This document shows positions 35,750 to 44,606 of a DNA stretch of 64,000 bases, in pieces. Numbering within the stretch: position 1 is the first letter of the stretch; each line of letters opens with the position of its first letter. The notes beneath the pieces are model-generated. The model ran no database searches. It saw only the letters and a program-made list of their open reading frames with translations, and had not been told where the DNA came from. The translations under genes and the position numbers were made by a program. Origin of the DNA: Scatomonas sp963928055 (GTDB lineage Bacteria > Bacillota > Clostridia > Lachnospirales > Lachnospiraceae); assembly GCA_963928055.1 (NCBI GenBank), contig CAWVDN010000001.1:992001-1056000 (forward strand), in the 5' to 3' direction.

Positions 35750-36551
35750 CCGCCAGCACCTCCTTTGAAAAATCCGCGTAAGCCTGGGCCACCTTGCTCC
35801 CCTTGTCGTAGGCGTAAATGCTCTTGCCTGCGGCGCTGATTTCTGCGGCTTTGATGGCTACGGGAATCTCGGAACGATAAATTTTCAACACGCTCCCGTA
35901 ACTCTGCCGCAGTGTATCTGCTGTCTGTCTGGCAAGGTTTGTGCGCCCATCCACCAGAGTGAGCAGCACCCCGTCCACCTTCAGAGCCGGGTTGATCTGC
36001 CGTTTCACTTTATTGATGGTTTTCATAAGCTGGGTCATGCCTTTGGCGGGGAGATAGTGAGCCTGCACCGGGATAATCACGCTGTCCGCCGCAGCCAGGG
36101 CGTTAATCGTAATCATGCCCAGGGACGGCATACAGTCAATGAGAACCACGTCATAGTGCTTCTTGGCTTCATTCACATAGGTCCGCAGAGTAAACTCCCG
36201 GCTCATGGCGTTGACCAGGCTCATTTCCAGTGCAGACAGCTCAATGTTGGCGGGCATAAGGTCTACGCCCTCGCTGTGGTGCAAAATGCCCTCATCCGTG
36301 GTGAATGGCTCATCCCGGATCACCTTTTCCATGACGGTGGCCAGGGTGGTGGGCAGGCTGTCTTGGTTTTGCCAGCCCAGGCAGGTGGTGAGGTCGCCCT
36401 GGGGGTCTGCGTCAATGAGCAGCACCTTTTTCCCCAGACGGGCTAAACCAATGCCCAGGTTCACCGTTGTGGTGGTTTTGCCTGTGCCGCCTTTCTGGTT
36501 GGCCAGCGCGATCACGCGGCCATCCATGGGGCGGCTTCTCTGTTCCGGCAT
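35703..36551 (-). CDS. parA: ParA/Soj-family partition ATPase
   Basis: 282 residues from ATG 36551, which has AAGGAGG 8 bases upstream; an ATG at 36557 is too close to it. Deviant Walker A NQKGGTGKTTTTVNLG, switch I DADPQGDLTTCLG and Walker B-like VLIDCMPSLGM are all present. ParA makes dynamic filaments or gradients on DNA to separate copies. The short N-terminus lacks an own helix-turn-helix, as in Soj-type proteins. It is preceded by a terminator, so it should have its own promoter. Confidence 0.95.
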   Translation of the reverse strand: MPEQRSRPMDGRVIALANQKGGTGKTTTTVNLGIGLARLGKKVLLIDADPQGDLTTCLGWQNQDSLPTTLATVMEKVIRDEPFTTDEGILHHSEGVDLMPANIELSALEMSLVNAMSREFTLRTYVNEAKKHYDVVLIDCMPSLGMITINALAAADSVIIPVQAHYLPAKGMTQLMKTINKVKRQINPALKVDGVLLTLVDGRTNLARQTADTLRQSYGSVLKIYRSEIPVAIKAAEISAAGKSIYAYDKGSKVAQAYADFSKEVLADGEKQRAKLQSSLSR

Positions 36552-36641
36552 TTTCATGTCCTCCTTCTTCTTAGATTTAGCCGCCCGTTGGCAAGACGGA
36601 CGGCTATGTATGCGGAAAATCCGAAAGATGGGCATGAAAAA

Positions 36642-36675
36642 AGCCGCTTACTCTTTCTGAAAAGAATAAGCGGCT
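36642..36675 (-). terminator. Rho-independent terminator between small protein and parA
   Basis: 15-bp stem with one mismatch (36642-36656 with 36661-36675), CTGA loop, then TTTTTT on the minus strand. It separates the small paralogue gene from parA. Confidence 0.8.
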
Positions 36676-36697
36676 CATCAAGCAGCGATATGTAATT

Positions 36698-36862
36698 TTA
36701 CATCTTCTTCACCGGGGCGCACATGGCTTTGAGCAGAAGTTCATCCAGGCAGCCGGTGTCCCGGTTTTCACGGAGCATAGTATTGCGCAGGTGGTTGAGG
36801 CTCTGGATGACTATGCTGTTCTCGGCGGGGGTGAGGTATATCTTGAATTTCCGTTTTTTCAT
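36698..36862 (-). CDS. Small hypothetical protein, paralogue of 5096-5389
   Basis: 54 residues from ATG 36862 with AAAGGAGG 8 bases upstream. Core KIYLTPAENSIVIQSLNHL, then RNTMLRENRD and LDELLLKAMCAP, closely resembles the first half of the protein encoded before virD4, 31 kb away. It is the first gene at this end of the element and has its own terminator, so it may be a regulator; no DNA-binding motif is obvious. Confidence 0.75.
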   Translation of the reverse strand: MKKRKFKIYLTPAENSIVIQSLNHLRNTMLRENRDTGCLDELLLKAMCAPVKKM

Positions 36863-37238
36863 AGGGTGTTCCTCCTTTACGCTTTCAGTATATATGGAAG
36901 GAACGCTACGCCGCAAATGTGCGAGAGTTCATCCACTTGAAACACAGCAGCGGCAACTCAGAAGGACAAGATAAACTGGATTCGGTTTGGTCAAATCCTG
37001 ACAAATCAGGACATCCCCTTCAAAAGAAAAACCTCTCACACAGGCCGTCATGGGATCGAAAAAATGAAGGGGAAAATGACCTCTAAAACACCCCGATTTT
37101 GGCTCGCAGTTGCCCCATTTTTTAATCATAACGGGGTCAAAAAGGGCCTGTTGCCCCATTATTAATCAAGAAAAACCGGGTCAGGCAAGGTCAAATCCTT
37201 CCAAAATCGGACAAAGGACAACAGACTTTTTGGAAAGG
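36863..37238. other. Gene-free end region of the ICE with direct repeats
   Basis: No convincing gene. Two direct-repeat pairs are seen: GGTCAAATCCT at 36989-36999 and 37189-37199 (exactly 200 bp apart), and GTTGCCCCATT at 37109-37119 and 37150-37160, the latter continuing as about 35-bp imperfect repeats. Being next to parAB and the rpsI junction, they could be ParB sites, integrase arm sites or an origin for the circular form. Confidence 0.5.
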
Positions 37239-37274
37239 AAAAAGCCCGGAAAACCGCATGGTTCCGGGCTTTTT
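37239..37274. terminator. Bidirectional terminator at the rpsI/ICE boundary
   Basis: 13-bp stem AAAAAGCCCGGAA/TTCCGGGCTTTTT with a 10-base loop. Its A and T runs would stop transcription from both sides: rpsI on the minus strand and anything entering from the element. Confidence 0.85.
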
Positions 37275-37304
37275 GAGCATTTTTGAATTGGTTTGTCGGG
37301 CCTG

Positions 37305-37697
37305 TTATCTCTTGCTGAACTGAGGCGCGCGACGAGCGGCTTTGAGACCGTATTTCTTACGCTCTTTCATTCTCGGGTCACGGGTCAGGTATCCGGCCGC
37401 TTTCAGGGTAGGACGATACTCAGCGTCTGCCTGCAGCAGGGCACGGGAAATGCCGTGACGGATCGCTCCGGCCTGGCCGGTGAAACCGCCGCCCCGTACA
37501 TTTACCAGCACGTCGAACTTGTCAAGGGTATCGGTTGCGTTCAGAGGCTGGCGCACGATCACCTTCAGGGTCTCCAGTCCGAAGTACTCATCGATGTCTC
37601 TTTTATTGATCAGGATCTTACCGGTTCCCGGTGTCAGATATACTCTCGCGATGGATTTTTTTCTTCTTCCAGTTCCATAATATCTTGCAGTAGCCAA
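37305..37697 (-). CDS. rpsI: 30S ribosomal protein S9
   Basis: 130 residues ending in KAARRAPQFSKR, the conserved S9 tail that reaches the ribosomal P site. GGGFTGQAGAIRHGI is the family signature. The start is TTG 37697 with GGAGG about 10 bases upstream; no ATG fits. It follows rplM by 18 bases, the usual pair. The ICE begins just past the stop, so the gene's 3' end is the likely integration target, left intact in sequence. Confidence 0.97.
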   Translation of the reverse strand: MATARYYGTGRRKKSIARVYLTPGTGKILINKRDIDEYFGLETLKVIVRQPLNATDTLDKFDVLVNVRGGGFTGQAGAIRHGISRALLQADAEYRPTLKAAGYLTRDPRMKERKKYGLKAARRAPQFSKR

Positions 37698-37715
37698 TGT
37701 CTCTTACCTCCTCAT

Positions 37716-38144
37716 TCAAAATGTTAATACTTCCGGTTTCTGAGCTGCATGGGGATGCTCAGCGCCGGCGTATACGTGAAGCTTGGTCAACATTGCTCTT
37801 CCCAGCGGTCCTTTGGGAAGCATTCCCTTAACTGCCAGTTCGATGACTTTCTCGGGCTTCTTGGCAAGAAGCTCTCTTAAAGTAGTCTCTTTCATTCCGC
37901 CTACATACTCGGAATGTCTGTAATAGATCTTCTGATCCAGCTTTCTGCCGGTCACTTTGATCTTCTCAGCGTTTACGATGATCACGTAATCGCCGGTATC
38001 TACATGAGGAGTGAACTCAGGTTTATTTTTACCTCTCAGAACTTTTGCCACTTCCGAAGCCAGACGTCCCAGAGTACAATCCGTGGCATCAACTACATAC
38101 CATTTCTTCTCGATCTTATCCGGATTAGCCATAAATGTATTCAT
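37716..38144 (-). CDS. rplM: 50S ribosomal protein L13
   Basis: 142 residues from ATG 38144, with ACAGGAGG upstream. WYVVDATDCTLGRLASEVAKVL and GMLPKGPLGRAMLTKLHVY are classic L13 motifs. It binds 23S rRNA early in assembly. The long untranslated leader (about 210 nt from the consensus promoter) leaves room for L13-type autoregulation. Cotranscribed with rpsI. Confidence 0.98.
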   Translation of the reverse strand: MNTFMANPDKIEKKWYVVDATDCTLGRLASEVAKVLRGKNKPEFTPHVDTGDYVIIVNAEKIKVTGRKLDQKIYYRHSEYVGGMKETTLRELLAKKPEKVIELAVKGMLPKGPLGRAMLTKLHVYAGAEHPHAAQKPEVLTF

Positions 38145-38354
38145 GGATAGAACCTCCTGTAAAAATAACAAATAATGTGAAGTAATGGCGGACCTGCTGA
38201 TCCGCTGTTCCGCGCCGGCCACTGTCCGTATGGCCTTCCGCGCAGCCTGAAACATCTTCACCGGGGCTTTGGCTTGGATGTTCACTTTCCGGCACAACCC
38301 TGTGTTTTTCGTATTTGGGAGATACAAAAAAGCGCAGTCTGATCTTGTGCCACA
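38145..38354 (-). promoter_or_regulatory. rplM leader region
   Basis: About 210 nt between the promoter and the rplM start with no coding gene. It contains stems such as GCGGA/TCCGC (about 38188-38204) and GC-rich pairs. Firmicutes often carry an L13-binding leader RNA here; that identity is inferred from position. Confidence 0.45.
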
Positions 38355-38361
38355 CTGAATA

Positions 38362-38390
38362 ATTATATTATACGCTTCCGTGTGTGTCAA
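38362..38390 (-). promoter_or_regulatory. Consensus sigma-A promoter for rplM-rpsI
   Basis: TTGACA (38385-38390) and TATAAT (38362-38367) exactly 17 bp apart, both perfect. It lies within the last codons of truA. Confidence 0.88.
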
Positions 38391-39150
38391 CCATTTTCTG
38401 CAGATTTTCCCACTCCGGATAGCGGATTTCCAGCAAGGTCAGGCCGCAGGCTCTGGCCGTTGCTCCCGCCAGGCTCCGATCTTTCTTTTCCAGGATCTCC
38501 AGGATCCGTTCCGGCGGATAATCCCCCTTCCCGATCTCCATAAGAGTCCCTACGATGATTCGTACCATATTGTACAGAAATCCGTTGCCGGTAATGCGGA
38601 AACGGATCATATCTTCCTCTTTCCAGAGTTCTGTCCCGTAAATAGTCCGCTCCGTGTTTTCCGCGGACAGATGCGAGGAGGCAAATCCCCGGAAATCATG
38701 GGTCCCTGTCAGATATCCCGCTCCCTGCCGCATCTTTTCCAGATCCAGAGGGCCGTACCAGAACAGGCTGTCCAGTCTTCTTAAAGGATCCGGAAACGTC
38801 CGGTTCAGGATCTTGTATTCGTACGTCTTAACAGTGCTGGTAAACCGCGGATGAAAATCCGGCGGCACCTCCTCGGACCGCTGGATCCGGATATCCTCCG
38901 GAAGATAGGTGTTCAGCGCGAAGGCAATGCGGCCGGCGGGCATCCGGGCTTCCGTGTCAAAAACCGCCACATTCCCTCTGGCGTGGACGCCGGTATCTGT
39001 GCGGCTGGCCCCGATGGTGCGCACTTCGGTGCCGAAGAGTTCCGTCAGCGCCCGGTTCAGCACCTCCTGAACAGCAAGGCCGTTGGGCTGCACCTGCCAG
39101 CCGCAGTAATTGGTTCCGTCATAGGCTACGGTCAGCTTAATCCTTCTCAT
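38368..39150 (-). CDS. truA: tRNA pseudouridine(38-40) synthase
   Basis: 260 residues, full length. GASRTDTGVHARGNVAVF holds the catalytic Asp; NGFLYNMVRIIVGTL is another family block. TruA isomerises uridines in the anticodon stem of many tRNAs. It is the last gene of the ecf cluster, 9 bases past ecfT. The rplM promoter sits over its 3' end. Confidence 0.97.
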   Translation of the reverse strand: MRRIKLTVAYDGTNYCGWQVQPNGLAVQEVLNRALTELFGTEVRTIGASRTDTGVHARGNVAVFDTEARMPAGRIAFALNTYLPEDIRIQRSEEVPPDFHPRFTSTVKTYEYKILNRTFPDPLRRLDSLFWYGPLDLEKMRQGAGYLTGTHDFRGFASSHLSAENTERTIYGTELWKEEDMIRFRITGNGFLYNMVRIIVGTLMEIGKGDYPPERILEILEKKDRSLAGATARACGLTLLEIRYPEWENLQKMVDTHGSV

Positions 39151-39159
39151 AACGCCTCC

Positions 39160-39963
39160 CTACCAGCCAAGGAGCACGCGCAGCACGATAGATCCGCCCA
39201 GATACAGGGCAAGGACCAGAAACGCCAGCACATCCCGGCGCCTGTAGCGCAGAGGGTTCATCTGGGTCCTGCCGTCCCCTCCGTGATAGCACCTGGCTTC
39301 CATGGCCAGGGCCAGATCATTGGCGCGCCGGAAGGCGGATACGAACAGCGGTACCAGCAGCGGCACCATGGACTTTACCTTTTTAATGAGATTTCCGCTT
39401 TCAAAATCCGCGCCTCTGGCCATCTGGGCCTTCATGATCTTGTCCGTCTCCTCCAGCAGGATGGGAATAAAGCGCAGGGCAATGGACATCATCATAGCGA
39501 TCTCGTGTACCGGCACGCGGATCTTCTTCAGCGGTCCCATCAGGCTTTCCAGCGCGTCCGTAAGCTTGGTGGGCGTGGTGGTCAGGGTCATGAGCGAGGC
39601 GCCAAGGATCAGGAAGATCAGGCGGACGCCCATTTTCCCGGCCAGGATCAGGCCCTCCTCCGTGACTCTGAGGATGCCGAACTGCCAGAGGACCTCTCCC
39701 GGCGTCAGCAGCACGTTAAATGCCATGGTGATGATCAGCAGGACCACGATGGCTTTCAGGCCCCGGACCATAAAAGAAAAGGGCACCCGGGACAGCAGGA
39801 TCGCCGCCGTCAGAAACGCCGCTCCCAGGAGATATCCCCAGCTGTCAAAAACAAACAGGGATACGATGTAAACGATAGTACCTATAAATTTTACTCTGGG
39901 GTCCAGTCTGTGCAGGATCGAGTCCGCAGGATAGTACTGGCCGATTGTAATATCTCTTATCAT
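39160..39963 (-). CDS. ecfT: ECF transporter transmembrane protein EcfT
   Basis: 267 residues with several membrane helices (about 28-48, 52-70, 72-92, 108-130, 243-262) and the two coupling motifs QMARGADF and AMEARCYHG that dock on the ATPases. EcfT joins EcfA1A2 to interchangeable substrate-binding S components, which take up vitamins and metals. No S component is encoded nearby, as usual for the shared group II module. It follows ecfA2 by 8 bases. Confidence 0.96.
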   Translation of the reverse strand: MIRDITIGQYYPADSILHRLDPRVKFIGTIVYIVSLFVFDSWGYLLGAAFLTAAILLSRVPFSFMVRGLKAIVVLLIITMAFNVLLTPGEVLWQFGILRVTEEGLILAGKMGVRLIFLILGASLMTLTTTPTKLTDALESLMGPLKKIRVPVHEIAMMMSIALRFIPILLEETDKIMKAQMARGADFESGNLIKKVKSMVPLLVPLFVSAFRRANDLALAMEARCYHGGDGRTQMNPLRYRRRDVLAFLVLALYLGGSIVLRVLLGW

Positions 39964-39971
39964 GTTCCGTC

Positions 39972-40820
39972 CTATCTCCCCAGCGCTTTGAGGATAGAAT
40001 CTCTGGCTTCCTCCACCGTCATGGCTGATACATCCACATCCATCCCCCGCTCTGACAGGGCATGCATGATGTAAGTCATCTGGGGAGCTGCCAGACCGAT
40101 CTTTTCCAGTTCTTTATAATGAGAAAACACTTCTCTGGGAGTTCCGTCATATTTTTTCTGCCCCCGGGACATGACGATGAGCCGCTCCACATACCGCGCC
40201 ACATCCTCCATGCTGTGGGATACCAGGATCACGGTGATCCCCCGGGTATCATGCAGATAGCGGACCCGGTCCAGGATCTCGTCCCGCCCTTTGGGATCCA
40301 GCCCCGCGGTAGGTTCGTCCAGCACGATCACATCCGGGTTCATAGCCAGCACTCCGGCGATGGCTACCCGGCGCTTTTGCCCTCCGGACAGATCAAAGGG
40401 GGATTTTTCATACAATTCTTCCGGGATCTCCACCTGGGAAAGGGCTTTTTTTGCCCGTTCCCGGCATTCCTCCGGGCTCAGGCCCTGGTTTTTCGGTCCA
40501 AAGCATACGTCTTCCATGACGGTAGTTTCAAACAGCTGATGCTCCGGGTACTGGAACACCAGGCCCACATGAAATCGCAGGCCCCGGAGATCGTATCCTT
40601 CCTGCCAGATATCCTCCCCGTTGTAAAGGACCCGTCCCGAGGTGGGCCGCATGAGACCGTTGAGATGCTGGATCAGCGTGGATTTTCCGCTGCCCGTATG
40701 GCCAATCACCCCCACGAACTGTCCCTGGGGGATCTCCAGGGATACGTGATCCAGGGCGCTCATTTCATAGGCGGTTCCCGGACTGTAGATATAGCTTACA
40801 TCTTCTAATTGAATCGACAT
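39972..40820 (-). CDS. ecfA2: ECF transporter ATPase EcfA2
   Basis: 282 residues. Walker A GHTGSGKSTLIQHL, signature LSGGQKRRVAIAGVLAM, Walker B VIVLDEPTAGLDP and switch His (VILVSHSMED). With EcfA1 it powers the shared vitamin-uptake module. Overlaps ecfA1 by 16 bases. Confidence 0.97.
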   Translation of the reverse strand: MSIQLEDVSYIYSPGTAYEMSALDHVSLEIPQGQFVGVIGHTGSGKSTLIQHLNGLMRPTSGRVLYNGEDIWQEGYDLRGLRFHVGLVFQYPEHQLFETTVMEDVCFGPKNQGLSPEECRERAKKALSQVEIPEELYEKSPFDLSGGQKRRVAIAGVLAMNPDVIVLDEPTAGLDPKGRDEILDRVRYLHDTRGITVILVSHSMEDVARYVERLIVMSRGQKKYDGTPREVFSHYKELEKIGLAAPQMTYIMHALSERGMDVDVSAMTVEEARDSILKALGR

Positions 40821-41656
40821 ATTTCATCCACCAGTTCTTCTATGGTAAGGATCCCTTCCGGTATGGGAAGGCCCTTCATTCTCAGTTCATGGGCCAGCAG
40901 CGTTACCTGGGGGACATCCAGCCGCAGTTCTTTCAGTTTCTCCACCTGGGAAAAGATCTCCCGAGGCGTTCCCTGCATGACCAGACGTCCTTCGTCCATG
41001 ACAAACACTTTGTCGGAATAGATGACCTCCTCCATGTAATGGGTGATGAGGATCACCGTTACCCCTTCTGCCTGATTCAGCTTCCGCACAGCCTTCAGAA
41101 CTTCTTTCCGGCCGTTGGGATCCAGCATGGCAGTGGGCTCGTCCAGAATGATGCATTTGGGCTTCATGGCCATGACTCCGGCAATGGCCACTCTCTGCTT
41201 CTGGCCCCCGGACAGCTTGTTGGGCGACTGCTTTCGGTAGGCCACCATTCCCGTGGCCTGCAGGCTCTCGTCCACCCGCCGCCAGATCTCATCCGTAGGA
41301 ACTCCCAGATTTTCCGGGCCGAATCCCACATCCTCCTCCACCACGTTGGCGATAATCTGGTTGTCGGGATTCTGGAAGACCATTCCCGCCTCCTGGCGGA
41401 TCTTCCAGATGTCGTCGTCCTCCGCCGTATTCATCTGATCCACCCACATGGTTCCCTCCGTGGGGACCAGCAGGGCGTTCATGTGCTTGGCCAGGGTGGA
41501 TTTCCCGCTGCCGTTGTGTCCCAGCACGGTAATGAACTGGCCGGCCTGGATATCCAGATCCACATCCTCAATGGCGTGGACGATCTCCGGATCCTTTCCC
41601 TCTTCCTCGTATTCAAAATAGTCATACCCAAGCTTTCTTGCTTTGATGATGCCCAT
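40805..41656 (-). CDS. ecfA1: ECF transporter ATPase EcfA1
   Basis: 283 residues. Walker A GHNGSGKSTLAKHM, signature KLSGGQKQRVAIAGVMAM, Walker B CIILDEPTAMLDP, switch VILITHYMEE; the A1/A2 assignment follows gene order and the TAMLDP variant typical of A1. Its start comes directly after the yihA stop. Confidence 0.97.
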   Translation of the reverse strand: MGIIKARKLGYDYFEYEEEGKDPEIVHAIEDVDLDIQAGQFITVLGHNGSGKSTLAKHMNALLVPTEGTMWVDQMNTAEDDDIWKIRQEAGMVFQNPDNQIIANVVEEDVGFGPENLGVPTDEIWRRVDESLQATGMVAYRKQSPNKLSGGQKQRVAIAGVMAMKPKCIILDEPTAMLDPNGRKEVLKAVRKLNQAEGVTVILITHYMEEVIYSDKVFVMDEGRLVMQGTPREIFSQVEKLKELRLDVPQVTLLAHELRMKGLPIPEGILTIEELVDEICRFN

Positions 41657-42250
41657 TTACGCGTTTTCCTCCGTCAGCCGCTCCATCAGTTCCCAGATCT
41701 CTTCCCGCCCCTGCTTTGTGGCGGCAGAAAAGGGAAGGATCACCGTATCTTTTTCTGCTTCCAGTGTTTCCCGGATCAGCTTGATCTGCTTCTGGATCTG
41801 GCTTCTCTTGATCTTGTCCAGTTTGGTGGCAATGATGACCGGCCGATACCCCTGCTCCAGGATCCAGCTGTACATCAGCCGGTCATTGGCGGAAGGCGCG
41901 TGGCGGATATCGATCAGCAGAAAAACCGCTTTCAGATTCCGGGAGGTATGGAGATACCGCTCGATCATCTTTCCCCACTGGGCTTTGATCTCCTCCGGCG
42001 CCGCGGCGTAGCCGTAGCCCGGCAGATCCACCAGATAAAGCGCGCCGTTGACCTGATAAAAATTAATGGTCCGGGTCTTGCCGGGCTGGGAACTGGTGCG
42101 GGCCAGGGCCTTCCGGTTTACCAGCGCGTTCAGCAGGGAGGATTTTCCCACATTGGACTTCCCGGCAAAGGCCAGCTCCGGTTTTCCCGTATCCGGGAGT
42201 TTACTGGTAACTCCGCACACAATATCCAGGGATACATCTCTGATGACCAT
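41657..42250 (-). CDS. yihA: Ribosome-biogenesis GTP-binding protein
   Basis: 197 residues of the YihA/YsxC/EngB family, an essential GTPase for 50S assembly. G1 AGKSNVGKSSLLNAL, G3 DLPGYGYA and G4 ATKLDKIK are all present. It lies 9 bases after lon, the widely conserved lon-engB order. Full length. Confidence 0.97.
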   Translation of the reverse strand: MVIRDVSLDIVCGVTSKLPDTGKPELAFAGKSNVGKSSLLNALVNRKALARTSSQPGKTRTINFYQVNGALYLVDLPGYGYAAAPEEIKAQWGKMIERYLHTSRNLKAVFLLIDIRHAPSANDRLMYSWILEQGYRPVIIATKLDKIKRSQIQKQIKLIRETLEAEKDTVILPFSAATKQGREEIWELMERLTEENA

Positions 42251-42259
42251 GTTTTCCTC

Positions 42260-44593
42260 CTACTCCTGTTCTTTTTCCGGAATCAGGGCTGCGCGCAGCA
42301 CTTCCTCCATTTTTTCCACAAAAAGGATCTCCAGACCGCCGGTGATCTCCCGCTCCATTTCCTGCACGTCCGACCTGTTTTCCGCCGGCACCAGCACAGT
42401 GCTGATCCCCGCCTTCTTGGCCGCCAGCAGTTTTTCCTTCAGGCCGCCGATGGGCAGGACTCTTCCCCGGAGAGTGATCTCGCCGGTCATGGCAACGTCC
42501 GAGCGCACCGGCACCCTGGTGATGGCGGAGAGCATGGCCGTGGCCATGGTGATCCCCGCGGAGGGCCCGTCCTTGGGGACCGCTCCCTCGGGAATATGTA
42601 TGTGCATATCGTGTTTCCTGAAAAATTCTTCCTTAATACCGTACTCTTTGGCCACGGAACGGATATAGCTGATGCCGGCCTCCGCCGACTCCTTCATCAC
42701 GTCTCCCAGCTGGCCGGTCAGACGGAAACCGCCTTTGCCGGGCATGATGTTCACTTCGATCTGCAGAGTGTCGCCTCCTACGCTGGTCCAGGCCAGGCCC
42801 CGGGCGATCCCCACTTCCGGCTGCGGATTCTTTTTCTGGAAAGTGTAGCGCTTTCTGCCCAGATATTCTTCCAGGTTTCTGAGCGTCACATTGATTTTTT
42901 TCTCCTGTTTCTCCAGGATCTTCAGCGCCGCCCGCCGGCAGATCTGGCCGATCTTTCTCTCCAGACTGCGGACGCCGGCCTCCCGGGTGTAGCCGCTGAT
43001 GATCTCCGCCATGGCTTTGTCGGAAATGCTCAGCTGTTCCGGCTTCAGGCCATTGGCTGCCAGCTGTTTGGGGAAGAGATGTTCTCTGGCGATATGCATC
43101 TTTTCATTTTCCGTGTAGCTGCTGATCTCGATCAGCTCCATTCTGTCCAGCAGCGGCCGGGGAATGGTCTGCACGTCATTGGCCGTGGCAATGAACAGCA
43201 CCTCCGACAGATCGATGGGAAGCTCCACGTAATGATCGGTGAACTTATTATTCTGTTCCGAATCCAGCACCTCCAGCAGGGCGGAGGCTGTGTCTCCCTT
43301 ATAATCGCTGCTGACCTTATCGATCTCATCCAGCAGCATCAGGGGATTCTTCACGCCCGCCTGGCGCAGGCTCTGGGCGATCCGTCCCGGCATAGCGCCC
43401 ACATAGGTCCTCCGGTGCCCCCGGATCTCCGCCTCATCCCGGACGCCGCCCAGGCAGATGCGGATATATTTTTTATTCAGCGCCTTCGCCACAGAGCGGG
43501 CAATGGAAGTCTTTCCGGTTCCCGGAGGGCCCACGAGACAGAGGATAGGACTGTCTCCCTTTTTCGTCAGGCTCCTCACTGCCAGATATTCCAGGATCCT
43601 CTCTTTTACTTTTTCCAAACCGTAGTGATCCGCCTCCAGGATCTCTCTGGCCTTGGCCAGATCCTTGTTGTCCCGGGACATTTTATCCCAGGGAAGCCCC
43701 AGCAGTACGTCCAGATAGCCCCGGACCACCGCGCTCTCCGAAGGATTGTTGCCAATGCTCTGCAGACGCTTGATCTCTTCCCGGATCTTCTCTTTGATCT
43801 CTTTGGAGGCCTGCAGCTTCTCTGCTTTCTGCTTCAGTTCCTCGATCTCTGTCTGGGAATTATCCTCCCCCAGTTCCTCCCGGATCAGCTTCATCTGCTC
43901 CCGGAGAATGTATTCTTTCTGATTCTTGTCGATCCTAGCCTTGATCTGGCTCTGCAGTTCCTCCCGGATCCGCAGGATCTCCACTTCATTGCTGAGGATC
44001 ACGCTCAGGACCTCGCATCTGCTGCGAAGCTCCACCGCCTCCAGGACCTGCTGTCTCTGCTCATAGGGCATGGGCAGGTTGATGGCGATCTGGTCCGCCA
44101 GCTTTTCCACATCTGTCAGATCCAGGATCTGCAGCATCAGTTCCCTGCTGATCTTCTGGCTTTCCTGACAGTATACGGCAAAGATCTCCTTGAGATTCCG
44201 GGCCACGGCTTCCGCCTCGTTGCCGGAAAGCGTTTCCTCCCCGTTCTCTTCAAAGGGCATGATCTCCGCCTCCAGCATATCCTCCCGGGGTTCAAAGTTC
44301 ACCAGTTCGGCCCTCTCCAGGCCTTCCACCAGCACCCGCAGCACTCCCTTGGGCAGTTTCACCACCTGCTTTACCACAGCGATGGTCCCGATTTTGTATA
44401 CATCCTCCAGCCCCGGCTCCTCTTTTTCCGCGTCCTTCTGGGTGACCAGAAAAACCTTCTGATCATGGAGCATGGCTTCCTCTACGGATTTTACGGATTT
44501 GATCCTGCTGATATCAAAGTGCACGATCATATCCGGAAGGATCGTAGTCCCCCGCAGAGCGATGGCCGGCATCAGGATTATCAGATCACTCAT
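42260..44593 (-). CDS. lon: ATP-dependent protease La
   Basis: 777 residues. N-terminal substrate-binding domain and coiled coil (to about 300), AAA+ ATPase with GPPGTGKTSIARSVA and LLDEIDK, and C-terminal protease with catalytic Ser in KDGPSAGITMATAM and Lys in GLKEKLLAAKKAG. Lon degrades misfolded and regulatory proteins in the cytosol. It sits between clpX and yihA in one operon. Confidence 0.98.
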   Translation of the reverse strand: MSDLIILMPAIALRGTTILPDMIVHFDISRIKSVKSVEEAMLHDQKVFLVTQKDAEKEEPGLEDVYKIGTIAVVKQVVKLPKGVLRVLVEGLERAELVNFEPREDMLEAEIMPFEENGEETLSGNEAEAVARNLKEIFAVYCQESQKISRELMLQILDLTDVEKLADQIAINLPMPYEQRQQVLEAVELRSRCEVLSVILSNEVEILRIREELQSQIKARIDKNQKEYILREQMKLIREELGEDNSQTEIEELKQKAEKLQASKEIKEKIREEIKRLQSIGNNPSESAVVRGYLDVLLGLPWDKMSRDNKDLAKAREILEADHYGLEKVKERILEYLAVRSLTKKGDSPILCLVGPPGTGKTSIARSVAKALNKKYIRICLGGVRDEAEIRGHRRTYVGAMPGRIAQSLRQAGVKNPLMLLDEIDKVSSDYKGDTASALLEVLDSEQNNKFTDHYVELPIDLSEVLFIATANDVQTIPRPLLDRMELIEISSYTENEKMHIAREHLFPKQLAANGLKPEQLSISDKAMAEIISGYTREAGVRSLERKIGQICRRAALKILEKQEKKINVTLRNLEEYLGRKRYTFQKKNPQPEVGIARGLAWTSVGGDTLQIEVNIMPGKGGFRLTGQLGDVMKESAEAGISYIRSVAKEYGIKEEFFRKHDMHIHIPEGAVPKDGPSAGITMATAMLSAITRVPVRSDVAMTGEITLRGRVLPIGGLKEKLLAAKKAGISTVLVPAENRSDVQEMEREITGGLEILFVEKMEEVLRAALIPEKEQE

Positions 44594-44606
44594 GTATTTT
44601 CACTCC

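Noticed and set aside
36929..37159. 76-codon minus-strand frame in the ICE end region
   Set aside because: No ribosome site, no similarity to known families, and it spans one of the direct repeats; more likely non-coding.
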